Source: Mucilaginibacter mali
GTDB taxonomy: Bacteria > Bacteroidota > Bacteroidia > Sphingobacteriales > Sphingobacteriaceae
DNA length: 64,000 nt
Reading direction: 5' to 3'
Assembly: GCF_013283875.1 (NCBI RefSeq)
Contig: NZ_CP054139.1
Location: forward strand, 5,642,001-5,706,000
In this document: positions 49,608 through 58,242 of the stretch, one piece after another
Numbering within the stretch: position 1 is the first letter of the stretch
Layout of the letters: the number at the start of each line of letters is the position of its first letter
The notes under the pieces: model-generated
Database searches by the model: none
What the model was told of the DNA's origin: nothing
What the model saw: the letters and a program-made list of their open reading frames with translations, nothing else
Position numbers and translations under genes: made by a program

Positions 49608-49630
49608 CGCCAAATTTCATAGAGATAACC

Positions 49631-51028
49631 ATGAGTTTCAGAATAGAACACGATACCATGGGCGAGGTACAGGTACCTGCCGATAAATACTGGGGCGCGC
49701 AAACACAACGCAGCCGCAACAACTTTAAAATTGGTCCGGAAGCAAGCATGCCGGTTGAAATTATTGATGCCTTTGCTTACCTTAAAAAAGCAGCTGCATT
49801 TACCAATACCGACCTGGGCGTACTAAGCGCCGAGAAGCGCGACCTGATAGCCGCCGTATGCGACGAGATACTGACAGGCACCCTGGCCGGCGAGTTCCCG
49901 CTGGTGATATGGCAAACCGGTTCGGGTACGCAAAGCAATATGAACGTAAACGAGGTGGTAGCTAACCGCGCGCACGTATTGCAAGGCAATAAACTGGGCG
50001 AAGGCAAAACCTTCATCCACCCTAATGATGACGTGAACAAATCGCAGTCATCAAACGATACCTACCCAACCGCTATGCACATTGCCGCCTATAAAATGGT
50101 GATCGACGTAACCATACCGGGCGTAGAAAAACTGCGCGATACGTTGAAGGCAAAATCTGAAGCATTTAAAAGCGTAGTAAAAATTGGCCGTACCCACCTG
50201 ATGGATGCTACACCGCTTACCCTGGGCCAGGAGTTTTCGGGTTATGTATCGCAGTTAGATCATGGCCTGCGTGCTTTGCGTAACACTTTGGCACACTTGA
50301 GCGAGCTGGCTTTGGGCGGTACCGCCGTTGGTACCGGCATTAATACCCCTGCCGGTTACGACGTAAAGGTGGCCGAATATATCGCCAAATTCACTAACCT
50401 GCCATTCATTACAGCTGAAAATAAATTTGAAGCGCTGGCCGCTCACGATGCTATTGTGGAAACACATGGCGCGCTGAAACAAATTGCCGTATCGCTGATG
50501 AAGATAGCTAACGATATCCGTATGCTGGCTTCGGGCCCGCGTTCGGGTATCGGCGAGATCCACATCCCGGATAACGAACCGGGGTCATCGATCATGCCGG
50601 GCAAGGTTAACCCAACCCAGAACGAAGCCGTTACAATGGTTGCCGCCCAGGTAATGGGTAATGATGTGGCTATCTCGATAGGTGGCTCAAACGGCCATTA
50701 CGAACTGAACGTATTTAAACCGGTAATGGCTGCCAACTTTCTGCAATCGGCCCGCCTGATTGGTGATGCCTGCGTATCGTTCAACGATCATTGCGCGGTT
50801 GGTATCGAGCCTAACTACGAGGGCATCAAGAAACACTTGGAGAACTCGCTGATGCTGGTAACCGCGCTTAACCCGCACATTGGTTACGAGAACGCTGCCA
50901 GGATCGCTAAAACAGCCTTGAAGGAAGGGTTATCGTTGCGCGAAGCTGCCCTGAAACTGGAATTACTAACCAGCGAACAGTTTGACCAATGGGTACGCCC
51001 TGAGGATATGATCGGTAGCTTGAAATAG
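49631..51028 (+). CDS. fumC: Fumarate hydratase class II
   Basis: A 465-residue homotetrameric fumarase. Family signature GSSIMPGKVNP lies at 318-328. Substrate segments GSGTQSNMNVNEV (98-110), SSNDTYPTAMH (140-150) and GRTHLMDATPLTLGQ (186-200) are normal. It interconverts fumarate and malate in the TCA cycle and is free of Fe-S clusters. The following lipoprotein gene starts 4 bp after its stop by one start choice. Confidence 0.97.
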   Translation: MSFRIEHDTMGEVQVPADKYWGAQTQRSRNNFKIGPEASMPVEIIDAFAYLKKAAAFTNTDLGVLSAEKRDLIAAVCDEILTGTLAGEFPLVIWQTGSGTQSNMNVNEVVANRAHVLQGNKLGEGKTFIHPNDDVNKSQSSNDTYPTAMHIAAYKMVIDVTIPGVEKLRDTLKAKSEAFKSVVKIGRTHLMDATPLTLGQEFSGYVSQLDHGLRALRNTLAHLSELALGGTAVGTGINTPAGYDVKVAEYIAKFTNLPFITAENKFEALAAHDAIVETHGALKQIAVSLMKIANDIRMLASGPRSGIGEIHIPDNEPGSSIMPGKVNPTQNEAVTMVAAQVMGNDVAISIGGSNGHYELNVFKPVMAANFLQSARLIGDACVSFNDHCAVGIEPNYEGIKKHLENSLMLVTALNPHIGYENAARIAKTALKEGLSLREAALKLELLTSEQFDQWVRPEDMIGSLK

Positions 51029-51032
51029 TTTT

Positions 51033-51620
51033 ATGCTGAAAGCGAAAAGCATAAAGCGCAAAGCCCAAACAAGGCTGAAAGCAGAAAGTGAAAAACAAGC
51101 AGCATCTAAAGCCGGCTTGCTAAATTTTCTTAAAGCTTTCAGCTTTTTGCTTTCGGCCTTAAGCTTAGCAAGCTGCTCCTTCAACCCCAACCTGCAGGGC
51201 AAGGGTGAAACATACTTGCAAGGCGAGTGGCAGCAGGATAGCAGCGCCGTGCAGCAAAAGCTGATCACGTTTTCGGCTTATCGTATTAAGTTTGATTGCG
51301 ATTCGTTTTACATGCAGATCCATAGCCGCAGCGCCGTGAATTATGGCAGCGATACCTGCCGCAAAAACGGACAGTGGGCCGAGTATATTAAAGGCGCGTA
51401 CCGCCAGCGTAACGATACGCTGTTTATGAAGGGGCAGTTTTGCAACGCCAACTTCAGCCTGAAAACCAATACCGATTGTTTCCGTGTTGGCCCTTACGAG
51501 GAGTTGTTTCGTGTGAGTAAAAAAAGCGATTCGCTGGTGCAACTCTCGGGCACATCAAACGTTATACCTGTTCAATTAAAACTGATCAAACGAACTACCT
51601 GTACGCAAAAACCACTTTAA
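51033..51620 (+). CDS. Hypothetical lipoprotein with repeat-derived N-terminus
   Basis: A 195-residue frame from ATG 51033. The first 47 residues are Lys/Ala-rich followed by FLKAFSFLLSALSLASC, with a lipobox LASC at 45-48. The DNA for this part is an inverted repeat (GCTGAAAGC... against GCTTTCAGC...). The mature domain has four Cys and a lipocalin-like strand pattern (YLQGEWQQDSSAVQQKLITF). A TTG at 51117 would give a standard 20-residue lipoprotein signal and is a possible true start. The function is unknown. The 5-bp gap to the nuclease gene suggests cotranscription. Confidence 0.7.
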   Translation: MLKAKSIKRKAQTRLKAESEKQAASKAGLLNFLKAFSFLLSALSLASCSFNPNLQGKGETYLQGEWQQDSSAVQQKLITFSAYRIKFDCDSFYMQIHSRSAVNYGSDTCRKNGQWAEYIKGAYRQRNDTLFMKGQFCNANFSLKTNTDCFRVGPYEELFRVSKKSDSLVQLSGTSNVIPVQLKLIKRTTCTQKPL

Positions 51621-51625
51621 CCCGT

Positions 51626-52414
51626 ATGAAAATATTCAGAAAATTTGGCGCAGCCGCCATCCTGTTTTGTTTGCCGTTCACCACATTTGCCTGGGGTACC
51701 AATGGCCACCGTATTAGCGGCGAAATAGCTTATAGCTACTTAACACCCAAAGCCAGGCTGGCTGTAAAGCAAATATTAGGTAACGAATCGATGGCCATGG
51801 CCAGCAACTGGGCCGATTTCATTAAATCGGACGATAGTTTTAGATACCTGTACAACTGGCATTTTGTTGATTTCGATAAGGCTATGACACAGGCTGAAAT
51901 GAACGACTACCTGGCAAAGGATACCGAAGTTGATGCCTATACCAAAATGAACTTTATGATAGCCGAGCTGAAAAAGCCGGGATTATCTAAAGAGAACAAA
52001 TTGCTTTACCTGCGCATGCTGATCCACGTGGTAGAGGATGTGCACCAGCCATTCCACACCGGCCATAAAGACGATAAGGGCGCTAACGATTTTAAACTGA
52101 ACTGGTTTGGCAAGCCAACCAATATGCACAGCCTTTGGGATAGCGAACTGATAGATTTTCAACAGTTAAGCTATACCGAATATGTAGCCGCCATTAATCA
52201 TACAACTACAGCACAACGTGCCGAATGGCAAAAGGCCCCCATCAGCCAATGGTTGTATGAAAGCAATCAGCTGGCCGAAAAACTGTATACTGATACCAAG
52301 CCGGGCGATAACCTGAGCTATAAATACAATTTCAATCATCTTGATATCCTTAACCAGCAACTGCTGAAAGGCGGCGTTAGGCTGGCCGGGGTGTTGAATG
52401 AGATATTTAAGTAA
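51626..52414 (+). CDS. S1/P1 nuclease family protein
   Basis: A 262-residue secreted zinc nuclease. The signal MKIFRKFGAAAILFCLPFTTFA is followed immediately by Trp23-Gly24, where the mature N-terminal Trp is a zinc ligand in this family. His28 (NGHRISGEIA), MLIHVVEDVHQPFHTGHKDDKGANDF and HSLWDSELI supply the remaining ligands. It degrades single-stranded nucleic acid or acts as a 3'-nucleotidase in the periplasm. Downstream of the lipoprotein gene. Confidence 0.94.
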   Translation: MKIFRKFGAAAILFCLPFTTFAWGTNGHRISGEIAYSYLTPKARLAVKQILGNESMAMASNWADFIKSDDSFRYLYNWHFVDFDKAMTQAEMNDYLAKDTEVDAYTKMNFMIAELKKPGLSKENKLLYLRMLIHVVEDVHQPFHTGHKDDKGANDFKLNWFGKPTNMHSLWDSELIDFQQLSYTEYVAAINHTTTAQRAEWQKAPISQWLYESNQLAEKLYTDTKPGDNLSYKYNFNHLDILNQQLLKGGVRLAGVLNEIFK

Positions 52415-52416
52415 AT

Positions 52417-52499
52417 GTGCAAATGCGAAAATGTGCAGATATGCAAATTAATTGATGCATCATCTGCACATTTGCATATACGCATATTTGCACATTATA
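52417..52499. repeat. GTGCAAATG/CATTTGCAC palindromic repeat
   Basis: GTGCAAATGCGAAAATGTGC (52417-52436) faces CATCTGCACATTTGCATA and ATATTTGCACATTA. It is the same family as at 7526 and 8667. It ends 6 bp before the phosphatase start, so it lies in its 5' untranslated region. Confidence 0.8.
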
Positions 52500-52505
52500 A
52501 TTAGC

Positions 52506-52940
52506 ATGAAAATCCTAATGGTATGCCTGGGCAATATTTGTCGTTCGCCGTTGGCGGAGGGGGTGATGCAGCATTTGGCCGATGAAGCCGGGTTAGACTG
52601 GCAGATCGATTCGGCCGGCACGGGTAACTGGCATGTGGGCGAAGGGCCGCATCATGGATCGGTACGTACGGCCAAAGCGCATGGCATCGACATTAGCGGA
52701 CAGGTGTGCCGCTTGTTTCGCGTGAGCGATTTTGATGAATTTGACCGGATCTATGTGATGGATAAAAGCAATCGCACCAATATCCTTAATATGGCCCGTA
52801 ACACCGAAGATACCCAAAAAGTAAAGCTGCTTTTGGGCGATGCGGAAGTGCCCGATCCTTATTATACCAATTTGTTTGAAGAAGCGTATGGATTGATCGA
52901 GGATGGGTGCAGGAAGATTATCGGGGAGTATCAGAAATAA
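52506..52940 (+). CDS. Low-molecular-weight protein-tyrosine phosphatase
   Basis: A 144-residue phosphatase. The start is ATG 52506 (MKILMVCLGNICRSPLAEGVM). The P-loop C(x5)R is Cys7 to Arg13 with Ser14; the general acid Asp is in the AEVPDPYY segment near 118. Such enzymes act on tyrosine kinases of polysaccharide export or on small arginine-phosphate type substrates. No BY-kinase is adjacent. Confidence 0.94.
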   Translation: MKILMVCLGNICRSPLAEGVMQHLADEAGLDWQIDSAGTGNWHVGEGPHHGSVRTAKAHGIDISGQVCRLFRVSDFDEFDRIYVMDKSNRTNILNMARNTEDTQKVKLLLGDAEVPDPYYTNLFEEAYGLIEDGCRKIIGEYQK

Positions 52941-53024
52941 ACCTTCTTAAAACAGCCATAATAACATGTCATGCTGAGTAATATAATCCCGGCGGCCTCT
53001 AATGGTTTTTATGACATGCCGATG

Positions 53025-53100
53025 AAAGCCCCCTCTAAATCTCCCCCAAAGGGGGAGACTTTGGAACCCTCTCCTCCGGAGAGGGCAGGGTGAGGCTTCA
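53025..53100. repeat. CCTCTCC/GGAGAGG palindromic repeat
   Basis: CTCCCCCAAAGGGGGAG and CCTCTCCTCCGGAGAGG in tandem, ending in AGGGTGAGGC. It resembles the blocks at 7446 and 17037. The rest of the 350-bp gap holds the partial GAAACAAGTTCGG repeat (53192-53206) and the terminator below. Confidence 0.75.
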
Positions 53101-53225
53101 GCGGAAAAACAAACATGTCTTGGGTAACTTGTTTCAGCCCCCCATCACACAGGTCGTACAGTCTGGACTTAAACTATGCAAATGGGATACCGAAACAAGT
53201 TCGGGGTGACGCATGGGATGAGAAC

Positions 53226-53264
53226 AACAAAAAAGCGCCGATCGGGTATACCGGTCGGCGCTTT
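53226..53264 (-). terminator. Terminator of the TonB-receptor-like gene
   Basis: AAAGCGCCGATCGG and CCGGTCGGCGCTTT fold around a short loop (53232-53264), followed on the minus strand by TTTTGTTGTT. Confidence 0.9.
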
Positions 53265-53290
53265 ATATTTGGAGGGAGCGTTAAACTTTA

Positions 53291-56206
53291 TTATTGCGGG
53301 CCGCCAAAGCCGCCGCCTCCAAAACCACCGCCGCCGCCACGGTTACCGCGGTCGCCACGGCCTTCGCCTGGCATACGGTCACCACGGCCTTCACGACCGC
53401 CCTGGTCTGGTGCCTTGCCGGCAAATTTTTGAAGGCGGATGTTTAGTGTTAACAAGAAGTAACGGCCTAAGCGGTTAACGTTAGTTTCGGTTAATGATGT
53501 AGCCGATGATGTTAACGAGTAACCTGTTTGCTGGTTAAACAAATCGTTACCTGCTAAACGGATGGTTGCCATATTGTTTTTCAGGAAGCGGCGCTCAACA
53601 TAAACATTCAGGATGTTAGGGTTGGTTACAGCCAGTGTATAACCGTAGTTCATTGTACGGGTAAAGTCGTAGCTTACGGTCCAATCCTTCCATAAATAGT
53701 TTTTACCATTCAGGCCGATATTCCATGCACGTACGTTTGAACTAACCTGGGTTAGGCTGGTTTTAACAGAATTATCGGTTTTGTTAATCGAGTAACCGGT
53801 GTTAATGGTTGCGTCGATGATATCAGTAATATCAGTACGGAACCTGAAGTTTGGACCAATGGTAGTGGTTTTTGCAATATTCTTTTGTGCAACCGCGTTA
53901 GCCACGCTGCCATCAGTTAAGAAACCAATGTTATTGATATAGTTGGCCTGGCCACCCAGCGATACGCTGAACTTACGGTTATCCCATGGTTTGGTGAAGT
54001 TAAAGAACCCACCATAGCTGTAATAACCATCCGCATTTAAGTATTTGGTTAAAACGGTTCCATCGGTATTGGTGATAGAGTTAGTTACAATTTTATTGCT
54101 GGTTTTGTTGTAGTTAAAATTCAGGAAAAGCACATCGCCAGTGTTAAAGCTAAACTGGTTGTACCTGATGTTTACGCTGTTGTTAAACTCGGGGTTCAGG
54201 TCAGGGTTACCCTGTACCGGGTATTGGGCGTTAGATTTATCCAACACCGGCTGTAACTGGTTAAAGCTTGGCTGATTGCTGTTGCCGCTGTATTGCGCGT
54301 TAAACGACTGGCTGCGCGAGAAGTTATATACGTAACGTGCTGTTGGTACCCAGTTAAAGCTGGTTTTATGGGTATTTACACCAGTAAGCTGATTTGTACC
54401 ATCTAATGCGGTTGGCTGTACGCCTAAACCAATGGTATAGTTATACAACTTCTCAACAAAGCGGTAGTTTAAGCTAAACCGGTTAGTGATAAAGTTATAA
54501 CGATAATCGTTACTTTGGGTAGGGTCGGTAACAAAATTAGTTCCTGTATTTGATACAAGGCTAAGCTTATCGCTGGTAGTGTGCGAATAGCTGTAGTTAT
54601 AACTAAGTTCTAAGAAGCTGCGTAAGGTTAACGGCTCAAGGTATGAGAAGTTACTGTTGATATTATTTACCCTGCTTGCTGTGCTGTTATACTGGTTAAG
54701 CGGCACAGGCGAAGCTCCCTGTAAATAGTTATAAATTGGATGTTGGTTATTATCGCTATGTACCGAACTACCAGTAGCAAATACGCTAAAATTACGGCCA
54801 TGCCCGTTGAAACGGTGGTTATATAAAATATTTACACCATAGTTTGGCGACCATGCCAGGTTACGCGCGGTAGACGTATAATGCTTGTTGGTTGCAGTGC
54901 CGCCAATATTGTAAGCCTGCTGAACCTCGTCGGCATAGTTGGTAAGTGTACTTGAGTAAGAGTATGTTGGCGTAAATTTCAGATAGTTAATGGTATCCGG
55001 CTTGTACTCCATGTTCCAGGTAAAGCGGTGGTTAACGGCCTTATCCTTTTCGTTGCTCGATTGGCTGCTTAAAGAAGAACTGGTTGGTGTAGTAACCGAC
55101 TGGCGTGTTGAACTGATGGTATTGGTAGAGTTGTCAGAAAAGCTGTAGCTGCCGTATACCGACAGGTTTTTACCCCACTGATCGCGGTAGTTTAAACCGG
55201 CTGTATGTACATCGGTTAAGCCGTTTTGGGCCTGACCGCCGCCGCCACCGAAGCCACCACCACCGCCACGGGCAGCGTTGCCACGGCCACCGCCGCCACC
55301 GCCACCGAAGCCGCCACCACCACCGCCGCCGCCACCGAATGAGAAGGTGTTAGCGTTAACGTTGTTAAAGTTGCCTAACAGGTATATCTGCTGGTCGCCT
55401 TTAAATTTGAACGAGTTGATAAGACCTACATAACGTGTATCGTTAGTTTGCGGTTTTGGTAAGGCATCCTTACCACCGCCACCGGTAATATTAGCCGAGT
55501 AGCCGTAGTTTTTATCCTTACGGATGGTAATGTTCATTACCTGGTTAGGGTCGCCGGTTTTAACGCCGGTAAGGTTAGCCTGGTCGCCGTAGTCGTCAAT
55601 CATCTGGATGTTTTCAACCACGTCCGCAGGCAGGTTTTTGGTGATACTTTGCACGTCGCCGCCAAACACGTCTTTACCGTTGATACGGATCTTGGTGATC
55701 TGCTTGCCTTTTGTGCTGATATTGCCATCCTTATCCACATCCACACCCGGTAGTTTTTTCACCAGGTCTTCTACCGGGGCGTTATCGCGCACCTTGTAAG
55801 CTGCGGCGCTATATTGGGTAGTATCTTCCTTTAAGGTAACCGGGGTAATACCCACAATAGTTACACCGCTCAGCATTTTCGAGCTGGTTTTTAATATAAC
55901 GGTACCTACCTCAAGCGGTTTGCTGTCGGCAGCGAAGGTGAAATGCTTGATAATGCCCTCGTAGCCTATTGAGGTAATAGTAAGTGTAACTTTATTGGCT
56001 TTAATGCCATTAAAGGCAAATTTACCGTCGAGACCGGTAATGCGGGTGGTGCTGTCGCCTTTGTCGGTTTTAATTTTAACGCTGGCGCCAATTACAGTTT
56101 GCTTGGTAGTGTCGATCACAGTACCCGTAATGGTGTGCGAGCCCTGCGCTTTTGCCAGACTACCCAGCAACAAGAAGATGGAAAATAGTAAGAATATACG
56201 TTTCAT
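53291..56206 (-). CDS. TonB-dependent-receptor-like outer membrane protein with Gly-rich segments
   Basis: A 971-residue outer membrane beta-barrel protein. The start is ATG 56206 (MKRIFLLFSIFLLLGSLAKAQ). Residues about 22-110 are a CarboxypepD_reg-like domain (GTVIDTTKQTVIGASVKI), followed by a plug-like region (VRDNAPVEDLVKKLPGVDVDKDGNISTKGKQI) and a barrel of the OMP_b-brl_3 type. Two Gly-rich blocks occur: one of about 55 residues after the plug (55245-55345), and a C-terminal Gly/Arg/Asp block (53295-53400). Neither is normal for the family core. No SusD partner is adjacent. Confidence 0.88.
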   Translation of the reverse strand: MKRIFLLFSIFLLLGSLAKAQGSHTITGTVIDTTKQTVIGASVKIKTDKGDSTTRITGLDGKFAFNGIKANKVTLTITSIGYEGIIKHFTFAADSKPLEVGTVILKTSSKMLSGVTIVGITPVTLKEDTTQYSAAAYKVRDNAPVEDLVKKLPGVDVDKDGNISTKGKQITKIRINGKDVFGGDVQSITKNLPADVVENIQMIDDYGDQANLTGVKTGDPNQVMNITIRKDKNYGYSANITGGGGKDALPKPQTNDTRYVGLINSFKFKGDQQIYLLGNFNNVNANTFSFGGGGGGGGGFGGGGGGGRGNAARGGGGGFGGGGGQAQNGLTDVHTAGLNYRDQWGKNLSVYGSYSFSDNSTNTISSTRQSVTTPTSSSLSSQSSNEKDKAVNHRFTWNMEYKPDTINYLKFTPTYSYSSTLTNYADEVQQAYNIGGTATNKHYTSTARNLAWSPNYGVNILYNHRFNGHGRNFSVFATGSSVHSDNNQHPIYNYLQGASPVPLNQYNSTASRVNNINSNFSYLEPLTLRSFLELSYNYSYSHTTSDKLSLVSNTGTNFVTDPTQSNDYRYNFITNRFSLNYRFVEKLYNYTIGLGVQPTALDGTNQLTGVNTHKTSFNWVPTARYVYNFSRSQSFNAQYSGNSNQPSFNQLQPVLDKSNAQYPVQGNPDLNPEFNNSVNIRYNQFSFNTGDVLFLNFNYNKTSNKIVTNSITNTDGTVLTKYLNADGYYSYGGFFNFTKPWDNRKFSVSLGGQANYINNIGFLTDGSVANAVAQKNIAKTTTIGPNFRFRTDITDIIDATINTGYSINKTDNSVKTSLTQVSSNVRAWNIGLNGKNYLWKDWTVSYDFTRTMNYGYTLAVTNPNILNVYVERRFLKNNMATIRLAGNDLFNQQTGYSLTSSATSLTETNVNRLGRYFLLTLNIRLQKFAGKAPDQGGREGRGDRMPGEGRGDRGNRGGGGGFGGGGFGGPQ

Positions 56207-56612
56207 ATAGTTGTTTATAATGCCCGATCGGGTGTTTTTATACACCGTAGTTTTTATTACTACACAATCAGACTGCAAAAGTTCAATTTCTTTACATCAA
56301 ATATTTAATATTCATAGCATTGTTACATATTATCATAAAAAATGACCAAAATATGGGCTTTGTAATGAAAATAATATACAAATGCGGCTATGATATTTAC
56401 ACAAATGATAATTGTAATACGGCTGTTACCAATTGGTGCGATAACAATGCGCAAAGATAAGAAAACTCTTTTTATTGAAATGACGTATAATGGAAGTGTT
56501 TGGTTATCAACATTTTTTATTGACCAATGTTTATAACTGGAGAAATGTTAATATAAACAATAGGTAAAAAATTTCGTTAAAGTTTATAATACAGCAATCA
56601 CTATCAAGCATC
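56207..56612. other. Gene-free upstream region of the receptor gene
   Basis: 406 bp, AT-rich. A palindrome CCCGATCGGG (56223-56232) and a GGTGT..ACACC foldback (56231-56246) lie just upstream of the receptor start. CAAAGATA at 56452-56459 is a -7-like box on the minus strand, but without a clear -33. Confidence 0.45.
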
Positions 56613-56885
56613 ATGAGAAGCATCAGGGCATCGTTACACAATAAGATCCATAACTGGATCGATACGTTCGGCTTCAGGCTGAACGCATCGCAGGTTGATC
56701 GTAAAAGCAACATCACCACCAATCACTATTTTTTCGAAACCTTTAACTTTTTCGAACGCAAAAGCCAGGATCATCCCGAGCGGGCACAGTTTTTATGTTT
56801 CGATACCTATGGCGAAAAAATAAAGGTAAAATCGCTGCTCGATCTGCAAACAGCGTTTTTCGATAATATCAGTCAGTTGAAATAA
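56613..56885 (+). CDS. Small hypothetical protein
   Basis: A 90-residue protein starting MRSIRASLHNKIHNWIDTFGFRLNASQ. Cytoplasmic, basic N-terminus, aromatic-rich middle (NHYFFETFNFFERKSQ). I do not recognise it. Coding statistics look real, the start has an upstream A-rich region, and the frame is not crossed by repeats. A hairpin-like CCGGC..GCCGG stretch follows the stop. Confidence 0.6.
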   Translation: MRSIRASLHNKIHNWIDTFGFRLNASQVDRKSNITTNHYFFETFNFFERKSQDHPERAQFLCFDTYGEKIKVKSLLDLQTAFFDNISQLK

Positions 56886-56932
56886 GCTATTGGATGGTAA
56901 TCAGCACCGGCCTTTTTTAAGCCGGCTGCTCC

Positions 56933-58180
56933 TTATATCCGTTTTTTTAGCGTGAGTATCACCTTGCGGTATTCTTTATTGCGATAAACATCTAATAACA
57001 GGTTGCGCCCATCGCGCGAGCGAAATATGCCATCGATCTGCTCTATCGACATTTTTCCAACATCCCTGAAATTGATGCCTATTATCTCGTCGTCTTTTTG
57101 TATCCCTACATTATCTGCCGCCGATCCGGGCTCAACCCGGCCTACTATCAGGTGGCCGTAATCCTGTCCGTCAAAATAATATTCCATCCCGGTCATGTCA
57201 TGTTCAAACGGATCACTAAACCCGTCGGCCTTTTTTAGGTACATGGCATTATTAGCGTAATCTATAATTACGGTAAACCGCTTCAGCACGCCGAAACCAA
57301 TACTGCCATCCCGCGGTATCAGCGGCATTTCCTGCTTTAAATATTCCATATCCGGGAACGATGTGACAACATCTTTTAATTTATAACTACCCAGGTCCAG
57401 TTCGGTAACGCGGCTGATATAACCCTGTACAGGGCCTGTTAGCCCAACACCTAAATTTGCGGCAATGAAGTTTTCGGGCAAACCCTGTTCCTTCAGCATA
57501 TTCTCTAACGATAGCGGATGGCCCGCGCCCAGGTCTACCAGTAGTTTCCTTTTCTTTATCGTTCCATCGGGCATTTTAACATAGGTTTCCATGTAAGGCT
57601 TCTTATCTTCAATGGTAAGGGGTATTTTGTTGCCCTTGCGTAAAAGCCGCACATACTGCGGTTTGGAAACCGTCATGGTGCTATCGTAAAAATTAAAGCG
57701 CACCGCCAGGTTGCTAAAAAACTCGTACCCAAGCAAGCCATGTATAGGCATGCCGGCATAGTTTGAAAGGGAAAAGCGGTCTTCCTTTAATATAGCCGCC
57801 GCTACGCCATTGCTGCTGATATGGGGCAACTCTACTTTTAAGTTAGGGGTAATAAAGGCCTCGTAGCTATCGCCGTTAAGCCCGTACATTTTAATGGTGC
57901 GCTTAGATTGCAGGTTGATGGAGTCTACCATTGTTGGGGCAGTGATCAGCATCAGGCCAACGCCGGTATCTAAGATAAAGTTAAAGGGGCCTCTATCGTT
58001 AATTTTCAGGCTTACGATAACCATATTCCGTACCGTACGGAATGGGAAGGATACCCTTTTTTTGTTACCCTCCAGTTCAAACGATTGCGATCGGGCAAAT
58101 AAGGGGCAGGCTAAAATTAGGATAAATAGTAGCTTTATACCATGGTGGCATATATTCCGGGTAATTACATTAATTTGCAA
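56933..58180 (-). CDS. Retropepsin-like aspartic protease with C-terminal PDZ domain
   Basis: A 415-residue secreted protein. The N-terminal hydrophobic segment (about 14-30) is followed by two aspartyl-protease-like halves. The first has DTGVGLML (Asp71-Thr72-Gly73) and the second VDLGAGHPLSL, a DLG variant of the DTG motif. Residues about 325-415 are a PDZ domain (HLIVGRVEPGSAADNVGIQKDDEIIGINFRDVG). The architecture occurs in Bacteroidota retropepsins of unknown target. Divergent from the DD-carboxypeptidase gene with a 62-bp gap. Confidence 0.85.
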   Translation of the reverse strand: MQINVITRNICHHGIKLLFILILACPLFARSQSFELEGNKKRVSFPFRTVRNMVIVSLKINDRGPFNFILDTGVGLMLITAPTMVDSINLQSKRTIKMYGLNGDSYEAFITPNLKVELPHISSNGVAAAILKEDRFSLSNYAGMPIHGLLGYEFFSNLAVRFNFYDSTMTVSKPQYVRLLRKGNKIPLTIEDKKPYMETYVKMPDGTIKKRKLLVDLGAGHPLSLENMLKEQGLPENFIAANLGVGLTGPVQGYISRVTELDLGSYKLKDVVTSFPDMEYLKQEMPLIPRDGSIGFGVLKRFTVIIDYANNAMYLKKADGFSDPFEHDMTGMEYYFDGQDYGHLIVGRVEPGSAADNVGIQKDDEIIGINFRDVGKMSIEQIDGIFRSRDGRNLLLDVYRNKEYRKVILTLKKRI

Positions 58181-58242
58181 GGCGGTTTAATAATAGTTAA
58201 TTAAATTTAAGCATAATAAAAACAATAAATACTTATTTCGAT

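Larger units (their letters stand above)
49160..49630. other. Gene-free region between kinase and fumC
   Basis: 471 bp, AT-rich, with three phased GTTCA units (49404-49440). A frame of 138 codons (49095-49511, minus) overlaps the kinase start and has low-complexity coding signals; it is not called. The likely promoter of fumC lies at the right end. Confidence 0.5.
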
